DNA from: an uncultured Tenacibaculum sp.
Lineage (GTDB): Bacteria > Bacteroidota > Bacteroidia > Flavobacteriales > Flavobacteriaceae
Assembly (NCBI GenBank): GCA_947498055.1
Contig: CANMJA010000027.1
Span: 1 to 62,526 of the forward strand
DNA length: 62,526 nt
Reading direction: 5' to 3'
A model generated the notes under the pieces. It was given only the letters and a program-made list of their open reading frames with translations, was not told the DNA's origin and did no database searches. Every line of letters starts with the position of its first letter. The stretch's first letter is position 1. Shown piece after piece: positions 28,025 to 37,126 of this stretch. The position numbers and the translations under genes are program-made.

Positions 28025-30346
28025 TTAATCTTCTGAACTTGGTTTAAAATATTGTTCAAACCATACACAATAATTCCCACCTGTTAAATTATCATAATGA
28101 GTCGTACTCATTTTTTTCAATTTTTTGTATGCTTTTTTGTGTTGGAATAAGGAGTCATTTTTAGCATTATCTAAATACCCGAGATAATTATTGTTATCAT
28201 TTGTTTGTTCAAAATATTCACACCTACCTATCATTTTTAAACACAGTGCTTTAAATTTTTCATTTTTAGCATTCTTTAATGCTAATTTATAATATTTTTT
28301 TGCTAGAATTCCTCTTCTAAATTCGAGTTCATCATGAGGTGTAGGGCTTTGATGATCGGTAATTTTATACCTACGCATCATCCAAGAGTTTCCATAACGC
28401 GTCATATTGTAATAACAGTTAGCTATTAAAAAATAATAGTAATCTTTATTTTTTGCTCTTTTCGCCTTCTCTATATATGTAATTAATTTTGTCGTTACTG
28501 TTTTTTTATTTAATTCAAATTGTTCTTTCTCTTTCATAAATCTTTTTGTATAATTTAATTTATAGAATGGATTTTCAAAGTCTCTTTCTCCGTTTTTTCC
28601 TATTTTACTCCATAAATAAGCCGTTTTTTCCCAATAACTATCTTCTAATTTTTTAAAATAAGTAAGAGCTTTTTTTAATTCATTTCTTCTTACGTACATC
28701 GTTCCAACTAAATCATTAAGCTTAGGAATTTCTTTTTTTATGAACTTGTATTTCCAAACCGAAAAAGCATCTTCCTTGTCTTTGTTTTTTTCAATCTTAG
28801 CAATTAAGTTTTCTACATCTTCTACAGAATACACTACATTTATATAATCGAAATAATGATCGAAATAATCTTTATAACAATGTCTTTTATTCTTTGTTGA
28901 TTTCCAATATACTTCTTCATTACCCGTATAATTATCTATTCTATTTGCTGAATAAATTAATGCTGCATCCACTTTATTTCCCTTATACTCTAACATTCTT
29001 CCTAAAGCAAAAATAAATTTTTTCTCTTTTTTATTTTTTAAAATAACCTGTGCTACTTCTTCTGTTATTTTAGCTTTTCCCTTTTTTTGAAAAGCAATAC
29101 TGCATAATGCTTTTGTTTGTTCTATTTGATTTTGTACTCCTTCTTTTAAATTACCTCTCTTTTTTAAGAACGTGATTCCTTGTAAAGCTCCTTTGTAGTT
29201 TTCTGTTAAATACTGTAATTGTATTTTTAAAACACGCCAAGCTGTTTTATTTTTACTAGCTATAGGTAATGCTTCTATAAATGTTAATAATTCTTTAGCA
29301 TATTTTCTATCTTTCTTTATTCTTTCTTGAATTGCTTGGTATGAAAAATTATCTTCTTCTTCTTTAGTTGTTTTTCTTAATGAAGGGTTGAATAATGAAA
29401 AATATGGCGTAAGAATCCAATCTTCTAATTTATTTACTTCCCGTAATACTAAAAAAGGCAGTATTTTATTATTACTATCTAGTTTTTTTACTTCTTGAAT
29501 ATCTTTTAGTGATTTTGCATGTTTTTTTATTGCTCTAATTGCATAAACATTGGCTTTTTCTTTATTGTTTTTAGCATATTTTAAAACTTCTTTTTCTTCT
29601 ATTTTTAAGTTAAAATCTTTAAAAACTGGGTGTCTTTTTCCTTGCGAATTTGCAAATACTTGTGCCGCATAAAAGCTTTTTAATGCTTCTTCTTTTTCTA
29701 CTTTTGTTCTAAAATACAAACTCCAATAGTATACTAAATCTTTCTTTTTTTCTTTCGCAAAATAGGTATCAAACAATCTAATAACTGCCTCCTTATCAAG
29801 ATCATAAAATGCTAGTCTAATGGCTAAAAAGATATATCTTCTCTTTAAAAACACCTCTTTTAATTGAAGAGATTTTTTTTCTGCTTCTTTAATCATTTCT
29901 CCTCTTTTTTTTATCTTAGACAACAAAACTCTCTCCCAAGGATCTATATTCCAAGCATTATAATTAAAGCATTTTTTGGCAAATTTTAAATAGTTAATAG
30001 ATTCATGCTTATTGTTTTCATAAAAAAATTGAATCATTTTGTTTTTAGAACTTGAATTAAAATCTTCTAATAAGGCTTCATAAACAGCTTCTCCAATTGC
30101 TTCTTTAGAAACTTTTTTGTTACAATATTGAAACCAAGAATCAATATTTGGATATACATCATTAATGTATTTTGAACGAAAACTACTCGTTGAGTAATTG
30201 AATTCTGAATATTCAAAAAAATCAAAATTTTTTAATTGTGTAAAACAAAAGCGAATATCTTCTTTATAAGGATAATAACCACAAGCTTCTATTTTTGAAA
30301 AGATACTAGTGCTTAATAAGAGTATACAAATTAGCAATTTCTTCAT
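28025..30346 (-). CDS. Large exported helical-repeat protein, copy 2
   Basis: The 773-residue protein has a signal peptide (LLICILLLSTSIFSKIEA) followed at once by CGYYPY-EDIRFCF. Most of the rest is helical and repeat-like (many A/L/Y/K heptads such as ALTYFKKLEDSYWEKTAYLW and YYFLIANCYYNMTRYGNSW), suggesting a TPR/alpha-solenoid. It lines up along its full length with the protein at 30640, including the C-terminal FEQYFKPSSED. The Cys after the signal peptide is in a weak lipobox (IEAC). The gene lies directly behind the remnant of a lipoprotein gene. Function unknown. Confidence 0.85.
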   Translation of the reverse strand: MKKLLICILLLSTSIFSKIEACGYYPYKEDIRFCFTQLKNFDFFEYSEFNYSTSSFRSKYINDVYPNIDSWFQYCNKKVSKEAIGEAVYEALLEDFNSSSKNKMIQFFYENNKHESINYLKFAKKCFNYNAWNIDPWERVLLSKIKKRGEMIKEAEKKSLQLKEVFLKRRYIFLAIRLAFYDLDKEAVIRLFDTYFAKEKKKDLVYYWSLYFRTKVEKEEALKSFYAAQVFANSQGKRHPVFKDFNLKIEEKEVLKYAKNNKEKANVYAIRAIKKHAKSLKDIQEVKKLDSNNKILPFLVLREVNKLEDWILTPYFSLFNPSLRKTTKEEEDNFSYQAIQERIKKDRKYAKELLTFIEALPIASKNKTAWRVLKIQLQYLTENYKGALQGITFLKKRGNLKEGVQNQIEQTKALCSIAFQKKGKAKITEEVAQVILKNKKEKKFIFALGRMLEYKGNKVDAALIYSANRIDNYTGNEEVYWKSTKNKRHCYKDYFDHYFDYINVVYSVEDVENLIAKIEKNKDKEDAFSVWKYKFIKKEIPKLNDLVGTMYVRRNELKKALTYFKKLEDSYWEKTAYLWSKIGKNGERDFENPFYKLNYTKRFMKEKEQFELNKKTVTTKLITYIEKAKRAKNKDYYYFLIANCYYNMTRYGNSWMMRRYKITDHQSPTPHDELEFRRGILAKKYYKLALKNAKNEKFKALCLKMIGRCEYFEQTNDNNNYLGYLDNAKNDSLFQHKKAYKKLKKMSTTHYDNLTGGNYCVWFEQYFKPSSED

Positions 30347-30349
30347 TGG

Positions 30350-30473
30350 AAAATGTTTTAATTGTTGGTTATTTAGATGAAAAAATGAATTACTTTTTCT
30401 ACTTTCATCATTTCTTTTTTACATACCAATAGTTCTACAGTAAAAATTATTAAAAGGAAATTTTTTTATTAAT
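30350..30473 (-). pseudogene. Collapsed copy of the 32903 lipoprotein gene
   Basis: On the minus strand this stretch matches both ends of the intact lipoprotein gene 32903-33952 with the middle missing. The 5' part (from 30473) matches codons 1-28, encoding the equivalent of MKKIFPLIIFV through KVEKV, with the start codon lost (AATAAA in place of ATGAAA) and an in-frame stop. It is joined near 30393 to sequence matching the last part of the gene (around SFFHLDQEQLKNF). About 900 bp are deleted. The upstream region 30474-30590 also matches 33953-34070, showing that the whole module was duplicated before decay. Confidence 0.85.
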
Positions 30474-30639
30474 TATCTTTCTTAAAGTAAAACTATGTCT
30501 TATTTTTATTCTAACATCTTATTCTTTATTATTCGCTGTAGATTTCTTTACAATTGTATTTTCTTATATAGAATTCGTATTGTAATTTTATTTAAAAGAC
30601 AATAAAGTTTATGTAAATTTTTCTTCTAAGAAACACTTT

Positions 30640-32940
30640 TTAATCTTCTGAACTCGGTTTAAAATAATCATGAAAAGCACATGCCCCTATTTCTGCATAT
30701 TCATTCATTTCTTTAAGTTTTTCACTTGTTCTACTCTGCTTTTTAAATACAGAATAATTAAATTTTTGCTTATCAGTATCTCTCTTTTCTAAATATTCAC
30801 ATTTATATATCATTTTTAAGCATAAAATTTTAAAATCATCGTTTGTCGCATTTTTTAGTGCTAAATTATAATATTTCTTCGCTAATATTGCTCGCATATA
30901 TTCTGGTTCATCTTCTGGGTATGGTTCTGTATCATACCCCGACATTCCAAACCTACGCATCATCCATGCATTTCCATAATATGTCATGTTATAATAACAA
31001 TTAGCTACTAAAAAATAATAGTAATCTTTATTTTTAACCGTTTTTACTTTCTCTAAATATTCAATTAATTTTGCGGTTACTGTTTTCTTATTGAGTTTAA
31101 AATTTTCTTTTTCTTTGATAAATCGATGTGTGTAGTTTAACTTATAAAACGGATTTTGAAAATCTCTTTTACCTTTATCGTCTACTTTCCCCCATAAATA
31201 AGCTGTTTTATCCCAATACGTATCTTCTAATTTATTAAAATAAGTAAGTGCTTTATTCAATTGGTTTCTTCTTATATGCATAGTGCCCACCAAATCATAT
31301 AATTTCGGAATATCATTTTTTATATAGCTATATTTCCAGAGAGAGAAACTATCTGTTTTAGTACTGTTTTTTTGGATTTTAGCAATTATTTCTTTTACCT
31401 CTTCTAAAGAATACATTACATTTATATACTCGAAATAATTACTAAAATAATCTCGGTAAGAATATGTTTTGTTTTTCTTAGATTTCCATGAAACTTCTGT
31501 AGAAGGATAATAACCTTCTCTTTTAGTAGTTAAACCTGCATAAATTAAAGCCGCATCTACTTTATTTCCCCCGTATTCTAATAACCTTCCTAAAGCAAAA
31601 ACAAATTTTTTATTCTCTTTATTTTTTAAAATAACTTGTTCAATTTCATTTGTTATTCTTTTTTCTCCATTTACTTGTACAGCAATAGTGCACAACGCTT
31701 TGGTTCTTTCTATTTGGCTATAAATTTTTGAATCTTTGTTAACGCTTGTTTCTAATGAGTTTATTTCTTTTAGTGCTTCTTTGTAATTGGCTGTTAAATA
31801 TTGTAGTTGAATTTTTAATACACGCCAAACTTTTTCATTTTTGATGGTAGATGGTAATGTTTCTAAAAAAGTAAGTACTTTTTCAGCATATAACCTGTCC
31901 TTTTGTATTCTATCTTGAATTGCTTTATATGAAAAAGAATCATTGTAACGCTCGTCCGCTTTGGTTTCACTTAATGCTGGGTTATACAATGAAAAATATG
32001 GAGTTAATATCCAATCTTCTAGTTTATTTATTTCTCGTAACATTAAAAAGGGTAGAAACTTATTTTCTACATCTATCTTTGCTATTTTTTGTAAGTAATT
32101 TAATGCTTTCGCATATTTATTTATCCCTTTTACTACGTAGATATTTGCTTTTTCTTTGTTATTTTTTGCGTATTTTAAAATTTCTTTTTCTGGTATTTTA
32201 AAATTGAAATTATTAAAAATAGTAGAACGTTTCTCTGCTGAATTAGTAAATACTTGTGCTGCATAATAGCTTTGCAAAGCATCATTATTCTCGGCTTTGG
32301 TTCTAAAATACAAACTCCAATAATAAATAATATCTTTTTTACTTTCTTTTGCTATATAAGTATTAAACAAACGAATTATTTCTTTTCTGTTTTTATTATA
32401 ATACTGTAAGCGAATTGCTAAAAATGCATACCTCTTTTTTAAAGATGGATCTTTTACTTCGTTAATTCTCTTATTTGCTATTTGTATTACTTCTTCTCTC
32501 TTTTTAATTTCTCGTGATTCAGATTTCTCCCATGGGTCTTCGTATTGCCTATTAAAAGGTTCGCAACTCTTTGCAAACTTTAAGTATTCTATAGTTTCAA
32601 TATCTTTTACTTCATATAAATATTGAATCATTTTATTATTGGAAGTTTCATTAAATTCATAAAACGGAGTGGTATATACCGCTGTTTCAATGGCTTCTTT
32701 AGACACTTTTTTATGACAAAACTGAAACCATAAATCTATATTTTCTTGCCTTTCTATTATACCTTCATAATAAAATGAGTGTACAGAATAATCGAAATTT
32801 GAAAATTCTAATAAACCTAGCTCTTTAGAATGTGTAAAGCAAAAACGAATTTCTTCTCCATGAGGATAAAAACCACACGCCCCTATTTTTGAATATAAAC
32901 TACTAGTTAATAAGAGTATACAAATCCCTAATTTCTTCAT
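30640..32940 (-). CDS. Large exported helical-repeat protein, copy 1
   Basis: The 766-residue paralogue of the 28025 gene, with signal peptide LGICILLLTSSLYSKIGA followed by CGFYPHGEEIRFCF. Here the residues before the Cys (IGAC) fit a lipobox well, so it may be a lipoprotein. The body is a long helical solenoid with repeated A-x-YY and KALTYFNKLEDTYWDKTAYLW elements, ending FHDYFKPSSED as in its paralogue. Its start lies inside the end of the upstream lipoprotein gene (38-nt overlap), so the two are translationally coupled and probably act together at the cell envelope. No catalytic motif is seen. Confidence 0.87.
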   Translation of the reverse strand: MKKLGICILLLTSSLYSKIGACGFYPHGEEIRFCFTHSKELGLLEFSNFDYSVHSFYYEGIIERQENIDLWFQFCHKKVSKEAIETAVYTTPFYEFNETSNNKMIQYLYEVKDIETIEYLKFAKSCEPFNRQYEDPWEKSESREIKKREEVIQIANKRINEVKDPSLKKRYAFLAIRLQYYNKNRKEIIRLFNTYIAKESKKDIIYYWSLYFRTKAENNDALQSYYAAQVFTNSAEKRSTIFNNFNFKIPEKEILKYAKNNKEKANIYVVKGINKYAKALNYLQKIAKIDVENKFLPFLMLREINKLEDWILTPYFSLYNPALSETKADERYNDSFSYKAIQDRIQKDRLYAEKVLTFLETLPSTIKNEKVWRVLKIQLQYLTANYKEALKEINSLETSVNKDSKIYSQIERTKALCTIAVQVNGEKRITNEIEQVILKNKENKKFVFALGRLLEYGGNKVDAALIYAGLTTKREGYYPSTEVSWKSKKNKTYSYRDYFSNYFEYINVMYSLEEVKEIIAKIQKNSTKTDSFSLWKYSYIKNDIPKLYDLVGTMHIRRNQLNKALTYFNKLEDTYWDKTAYLWGKVDDKGKRDFQNPFYKLNYTHRFIKEKENFKLNKKTVTAKLIEYLEKVKTVKNKDYYYFLVANCYYNMTYYGNAWMMRRFGMSGYDTEPYPEDEPEYMRAILAKKYYNLALKNATNDDFKILCLKMIYKCEYLEKRDTDKQKFNYSVFKKQSRTSEKLKEMNEYAEIGACAFHDYFKPSSED

Positions 32941-33952
32941 TTGTAAAGTTTTTTAGTTGTTCTTGATCTAAGTGAAAAAACGAAAAAGTTATTTCTTTAT
33001 CTAAATAAACATTTTCCTTTATTATTTTAATTGCTTTTTTAACAGTTTCTAATGTAATTTCATCGTACTTAATCTTATCTCCTATTCTTAAATACATATC
33101 TGCTGCTGTCGTATCTTTAATTACTTCTAACCACAATGGTTTTATTGGTTTTGTTACTTTTTTAATGGTATTGAAATCTTTATATACAACCTTGGTAAAT
33201 TCATTATTCTGAAAAACTTGCATCCAAGAGTATAATGGTAATGCAACATCCAAATGCTTTGGATATTTTTCTTTTTTTACTAGATATTTTTTTAACTCTT
33301 CTATATCTAATATGGAGTTTTTATCTTTATTTGTTGATGGATTAATTAAGTTATAACACATTAACATTGCTTTATCTACTGGTGGCACTCCCATTTTTTC
33401 TGGGTATTTATAAGGATATAAACGAAGTGTACAACTAATTTCTTTTTTAGAAAACTCTTTTATCTTCTCTAAAAAATAAAAATAATTATCTTTCGTACTT
33501 AATGTCCAATCACAATCTATTTGTATTTCGTTAGTAACATTCTTTTTTGTGAATTTTTCTTTTTTCTTCTTTTCTACTAAATAATGAATGTTTTCTGCTA
33601 ATACATCTAATTCTTTTTTGTTGCTTTTTTTAAAAACCTCATTTCTTATATAGATACATGGTATTATAGTTACTTGAGAATTTATTGAAGGATTATAATC
33701 CCTATTTATTTTAATATTATTTTTAGAAACAGGAATATTTCCTTGTATTTTATCATTCGCTATTTCAAAAAACTTAACATACAATTTTTTTATAGAACCG
33801 TTTTTTATAACCGTTTTTTCTTTTTCTTTTAATGTCCAATTTTTAGTTTTCCAATAGTAAAAAGCAGTGGTTACTTTTTCTACTTTTGGCAATTCTTTTT
33901 TACATGCCGATAGTAGTAGTACAAAAATTATTAAAGGGAATATTTTTTTCAT
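32903..33952 (-). CDS. Lipoprotein with TIM-barrel-like glycosidase-type domain
   Basis: The 349-residue protein has a lipobox signal (PLIIFVLLLSAC, Cys near 17), then FYYWKTKNWTL, LYVKFFEI, IPCIYIRNEVF, an acidic strand EIQIDCDWT (about residue 150), CTLRLYPYKYPEKMGVPPVDKAMLMCYNL and LDVALPLYSWMQVF. The order of strands ending in acidic or aromatic residues resembles a glycoside-hydrolase-like (beta/alpha)8 barrel; the assignment is inference. Pairs of this kind with a CGYYP protein are, as I recall, common in flavobacteria and without known function. It is the intact copy of the pseudogene at 30350. Confidence 0.82.
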   Translation of the reverse strand: MKKIFPLIIFVLLLSACKKELPKVEKVTTAFYYWKTKNWTLKEKEKTVIKNGSIKKLYVKFFEIANDKIQGNIPVSKNNIKINRDYNPSINSQVTIIPCIYIRNEVFKKSNKKELDVLAENIHYLVEKKKKEKFTKKNVTNEIQIDCDWTLSTKDNYFYFLEKIKEFSKKEISCTLRLYPYKYPEKMGVPPVDKAMLMCYNLINPSTNKDKNSILDIEELKKYLVKKEKYPKHLDVALPLYSWMQVFQNNEFTKVVYKDFNTIKKVTKPIKPLWLEVIKDTTAADMYLRIGDKIKYDEITLETVKKAIKIIKENVYLDKEITFSFFHLDQEQLKNFTNEEIRDLYTLIN

Positions 33953-34105
33953 TAATTATCTTTCTTAAGGTAAAACTATGTTTTATTTTTATCTTATAAC
34001 ATTACCATTTATTATTCGTTGCCTATTTCTTTACAATTGTATCTTATGGTATAGAATTCGTGCACTGCAAGATAGAATTAAACTTACAAATTCATTTCAA
34101 AACAT

Positions 34106-34675
34106 TTACTTTGTATCTTTCCAATCTTGACCTTCGTATTCTTTCCAAGTACTATCTACTGGCTCTTTTAAAACACTTTTAACCATACTTAAAAACCTTA
34201 CGTCTTCTTTTTCAAAAACACTTTCTCCTCCCATAATCAAAGCTCTACTTAATTCGTCGTACATTCTTTCTTCATTTTGAATTACATATTGTAATTGCCC
34301 TAACCTTAAGTGTAAAAATGGGTTTCCTAAAGTATCTTTAAATCTCATTACAAAAGAAAAATTCTCCAAAGCTTCTTCTATTTTCTTCTCTGAAAAATAT
34401 ACTTCTCCTATTCTTATAATCAAATATCGGCCTTCTTTATTTCTTTTTTCTGTGTCTGTTAAAGATTCATAAATTTCCAATAACTCATTTGTCTTTGTTT
34501 CTGCATCTTTTTCTTTATGAACAGAAATTTCATCTATTTTTTCTATTAAATGTTCTATCGATTTAGGCGTACTTATATATTTTTTAATCTTGCTTAAATC
34601 AACATTTCCTATAAATTCTATATCTATTTTTTCTTTTTTGTTTGCCTTCTTTTTAAAAAAATTGAAAAGTCCCAT
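34106..34675 (-). CDS. TPR-like cytoplasmic protein, unknown function
   Basis: The 189-residue protein starts MGLFNFFKKKANKKEK, a basic amphipathic N-terminus without signal peptide, and continues with helices resembling one or two tetratricopeptide units (RYLIIRIGEVYFSEKKIEEALENFSFVMRF and FLHLRLGQLQYVI). It ends WKEYEGQDWKDTK. It lies just upstream of the lipoprotein module on the same strand, separated by about 150 nt that match the duplicated promoter region. Confidence 0.75.
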   Translation of the reverse strand: MGLFNFFKKKANKKEKIDIEFIGNVDLSKIKKYISTPKSIEHLIEKIDEISVHKEKDAETKTNELLEIYESLTDTEKRNKEGRYLIIRIGEVYFSEKKIEEALENFSFVMRFKDTLGNPFLHLRLGQLQYVIQNEERMYDELSRALIMGGESVFEKEDVRFLSMVKSVLKEPVDSTWKEYEGQDWKDTK

Positions 34676-34824
34676 ATTTTTTCTTAGTTAAATATGACCT
34701 TGTAACGCACAAGACCAAAATTTCTTCTGTAAAACTATCGTTTATTTTATTGCTTATACACACTCTATTTATTTTCGCTAGGAGTTTCTTGATAATTGTC
34801 AATATTTAAGAGTAAAAGCCATTG

Positions 34825-34832
34825 TAACTTTG
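34825..34832 (+). promoter_or_regulatory. -7 element of the Coq4-like gene
   Basis: TAACTTTG matches TAnnTTTG exactly and lies 20 nt before the ATG at 34853. The nearest TTG is 26 nt upstream, longer than usual. Confidence 0.45.
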
Positions 34833-34852
34833 AATTACTAAAATAGATACCT

Positions 34853-35386
34853 ATGACAGTTTCTGAAAAATTAAATGAATTTTATATCCATAATAATTTG
34901 GATAAAGATGGTGGAGAAGACAATCCTTTTTTTTATCTAAAATTTCGCTTTTTTTCATTGAAATTACCGAATTCTGATTTTCGAAAAAAAGCAGTTTATA
35001 TACACGATATACAACACATTCTCTTTGATTGTGATGTTACTTGGAAAGGCGAAAGTTTTATTGCTGGTTGGGAAATAGCTACAAAAATATGGAAACATTT
35101 TCCTCTTGGCATTATGAGTTTATGGGCTATGGGGTTTAGTCTTTTTAATTACCCTAAAGAAGTAATTCGTGGTTACAAAACGGGATTAAAGTATAAAGGA
35201 ATTATAGACACTCCAATTTCCAAAGAGAAAATACTTTCTATGTCTATTAATGAGGTAAATAATTTAATTTTAAAGGAAACTCCTGCTAAATTCAATTGGT
35301 TTTCCTTTTCTTTTTGGGTATTAGTTTCTACTTCTTTTTTTTTGGCTCCAATTTTATTTATTTTACTTCTCTGGTTCTTATTTTAA
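34853..35386 (+). CDS. Coq4-like protein with C-terminal membrane segment
   Basis: The 177-residue protein contains HDIQH followed after exactly 11 residues by E (about residues 56-72), the HDxxHx11E metal motif that defines Coq4, a component of ubiquinone synthesis. Around it are LFDCDVTWKG and AGWEIATKIW, also in the Coq4 style. It differs from Coq4 in ending with a hydrophobic hairpin (about 144-177), which would anchor it in the membrane. Flavobacteria use menaquinone, so a role in ubiquinone synthesis is unlikely. It is an isolated plus-strand gene in a minus-strand cluster and overlaps the convergent TonB-like gene by 29 nt. Confidence 0.7.
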   Translation: MTVSEKLNEFYIHNNLDKDGGEDNPFFYLKFRFFSLKLPNSDFRKKAVYIHDIQHILFDCDVTWKGESFIAGWEIATKIWKHFPLGIMSLWAMGFSLFNYPKEVIRGYKTGLKYKGIIDTPISKEKILSMSINEVNNLILKETPAKFNWFSFSFWVLVSTSFFLAPILFILLLWFLF

Positions 35387-35834
35387 TTGGCAATCTATAT
35401 TGTGTAGTAACTTTTATTCCTCGTTTTGTGGCTGGACGTAATTCTGGCAAATTGGAGACAACCGTTTGTAATATAGAATCTACAGATGGTAAAGCATCTT
35501 CTATTGCTTTTGAAGATTCTATATTTTTAATTTGAATTTTCCCTTCTTTATTTATCGTTAAAATAACAACAATGGTTTCTTCTATTTTTTTTCTTGAAGA
35601 AACTAGTTGTTTTCTTAAATATTTTGTGATTTTTTGACGCATATTTGCTCTAAAACAAGCAGTTCTTGCTGCATCTAATAATTGTTCGCATTCTTTAAAA
35701 GCAGGAGATTCATCTACTACAGATAAATCTAAGCTATCTATAGATATTAATTCTGTATTTTTATTATTAGAAAACTGTTTACACGAAGCACAAACTAGTA
35801 TTAAAATAAAAAAAAGAATTCCTTTAGGTATCAC
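35358..35834 (-). CDS. Lipoprotein with TonB C-terminal-like domain
   Basis: The 158-residue protein has a lipoprotein signal (ILFFILILVCASC, Cys near 18) and a C-terminal domain with VVILTINKEGKIQIKNIESS...LPELRPATKRGIKVTTQYRLPIKI, the pattern of the TonB_C energy-transducer domain. The central FKECEQL and Cys pairs could form a disulfide. A lipid anchor instead of an N-terminal membrane helix means it probably does not couple to ExbBD; such TonB_C-like lipoproteins are common in Bacteroidota. Confidence 0.78.
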   Translation of the reverse strand: MIPKGILFFILILVCASCKQFSNNKNTELISIDSLDLSVVDESPAFKECEQLLDAARTACFRANMRQKITKYLRKQLVSSRKKIEETIVVILTINKEGKIQIKNIESSKAIEDALPSVDSILQTVVSNLPELRPATKRGIKVTTQYRLPIKIRTREVK

Positions 35835-35871
35835 TTTATTAGAAATTTAAAGTGAAAGTATGAAAAAATAT

Positions 35872-37119
35872 TTATTCTAAGGTTTCTCCTTTTAAGAAGT
35901 ACTCTTTTTTTATCGTCTTTATCCTATTTTTAACAAAGGCATCTAATTCTTTATTTTTTCCTTTAAAGCTATTCATGTATTTAACATACAAATCATAGCC
36001 TACTTTTTTGTCCTTATAATAATCATCTGAAATTTTAGCTAATTCAAATAAAGCTACATAGTTTTTTTTATTCTCTTTTAATGCTAATTTATATTGCTCA
36101 ATCACCCGTTTTGGTAACTTCATTTCTGTATACACTTTAGCCAGTCCCATAAACTCATTATCTCTTGGTTCTCTTCCTGCATAAGTTCCCATAAAATAAT
36201 AAAACTTAGCTCTTTCTATTTTCTTTTGTTGAAAATAAAGATCTCCTAAATAACTAAAACTTTTAAAGTCTTCTCTATCTATAAAAGTTGCTTTTGAAAA
36301 GTTGTCAATAGCATTTTCTGTTTCTTTTAAATGATAATATGTTTTTCCTAGCATTTTTTTTACGTAATGCTGTCTAGGCACTAAAGAATCTAATCTTTTT
36401 AATAATAATAAACTTTCAGTGTATTTCTTCTGTACATATAAATCATTAATCTTTAATTTATTCAAATTAATATGATTTTTATTTAACTGCAATCCCTTGT
36501 CTATAAATATTCTTGCAGAATCTTTATCTCTTAATTTTGTATAGGCTCTAGCTAATTTCTCTATTGCATTAAAATGCGAGTTCTCTAAATTATACACCTC
36601 TAAAAAATTATCTATCCGTTTATATTTTTTCTTTAATAATGTATTTGCTAAGCCTAATTGATAATGATAATTCGCATTTTTTTTATCTTTCTCTATTAAT
36701 TCTTGAAAAATACGTTTTGCTTTTTTCCCTTTTTTACTTTGTAAGTATAATTTTCCGAGAAAATATTTTACTAATAAATTATTCGTATCTTTTTTAGAAA
36801 TATTTTCAAATAAACCTATTGCTTCTGTTATTTTTTTCTCTTTTCTTAACGATTTACCTAACTTAATTTTAGTTGCATAATGATCTTTAAAAACTAATGC
36901 TTTTTTATAAAATTCAGATGCCTTTTTAGTATTATCTATAGATTCATAAATAGTTGCTATCTTTAAATTACTTTTAAATGTAGGTGTTATTTTTTTTAAT
37001 TTTTTTAAAGCTATTTTATATCGTCCTTTTTCTAATAAGCTATCTATTTTTTTAAAATTTTGTGCGTTTAATTTTGTTATTATAATTACAAACAGAATAA
37101 TTATTATTTCTTTTTTCAT
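35872..37119 (-). CDS. Exported TPR protein
   Basis: The 415-residue product has a signal peptide (IIIILFVIIITKLNAQ) and about ten tetratricopeptide-like helix pairs from residue 20 to the end, for example ASEFYKKALVFKDHYATKIKLGKSL, NYHYQLGLANTLLKKKY and KSFSYLGDLYFQQKKIERAKFYY. TPRs bind other proteins; the partner is unknown. It is 7 nt downstream of the 37127 gene and shares its transcript. Confidence 0.83.
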   Translation of the reverse strand: MKKEIIIILFVIIITKLNAQNFKKIDSLLEKGRYKIALKKLKKITPTFKSNLKIATIYESIDNTKKASEFYKKALVFKDHYATKIKLGKSLRKEKKITEAIGLFENISKKDTNNLLVKYFLGKLYLQSKKGKKAKRIFQELIEKDKKNANYHYQLGLANTLLKKKYKRIDNFLEVYNLENSHFNAIEKLARAYTKLRDKDSARIFIDKGLQLNKNHINLNKLKINDLYVQKKYTESLLLLKRLDSLVPRQHYVKKMLGKTYYHLKETENAIDNFSKATFIDREDFKSFSYLGDLYFQQKKIERAKFYYFMGTYAGREPRDNEFMGLAKVYTEMKLPKRVIEQYKLALKENKKNYVALFELAKISDDYYKDKKVGYDLYVKYMNSFKGKNKELDAFVKNRIKTIKKEYFLKGETLE

Positions 37120-37126
37120 GTTATAT

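Noticed and set aside
35296..35535. 79-codon plus-strand frame overlapping the Coq4-like and TonB-like genes
   Set aside because: Antisense to the TonB-like domain and overlapping the end of the Coq4-like gene; no independent support.
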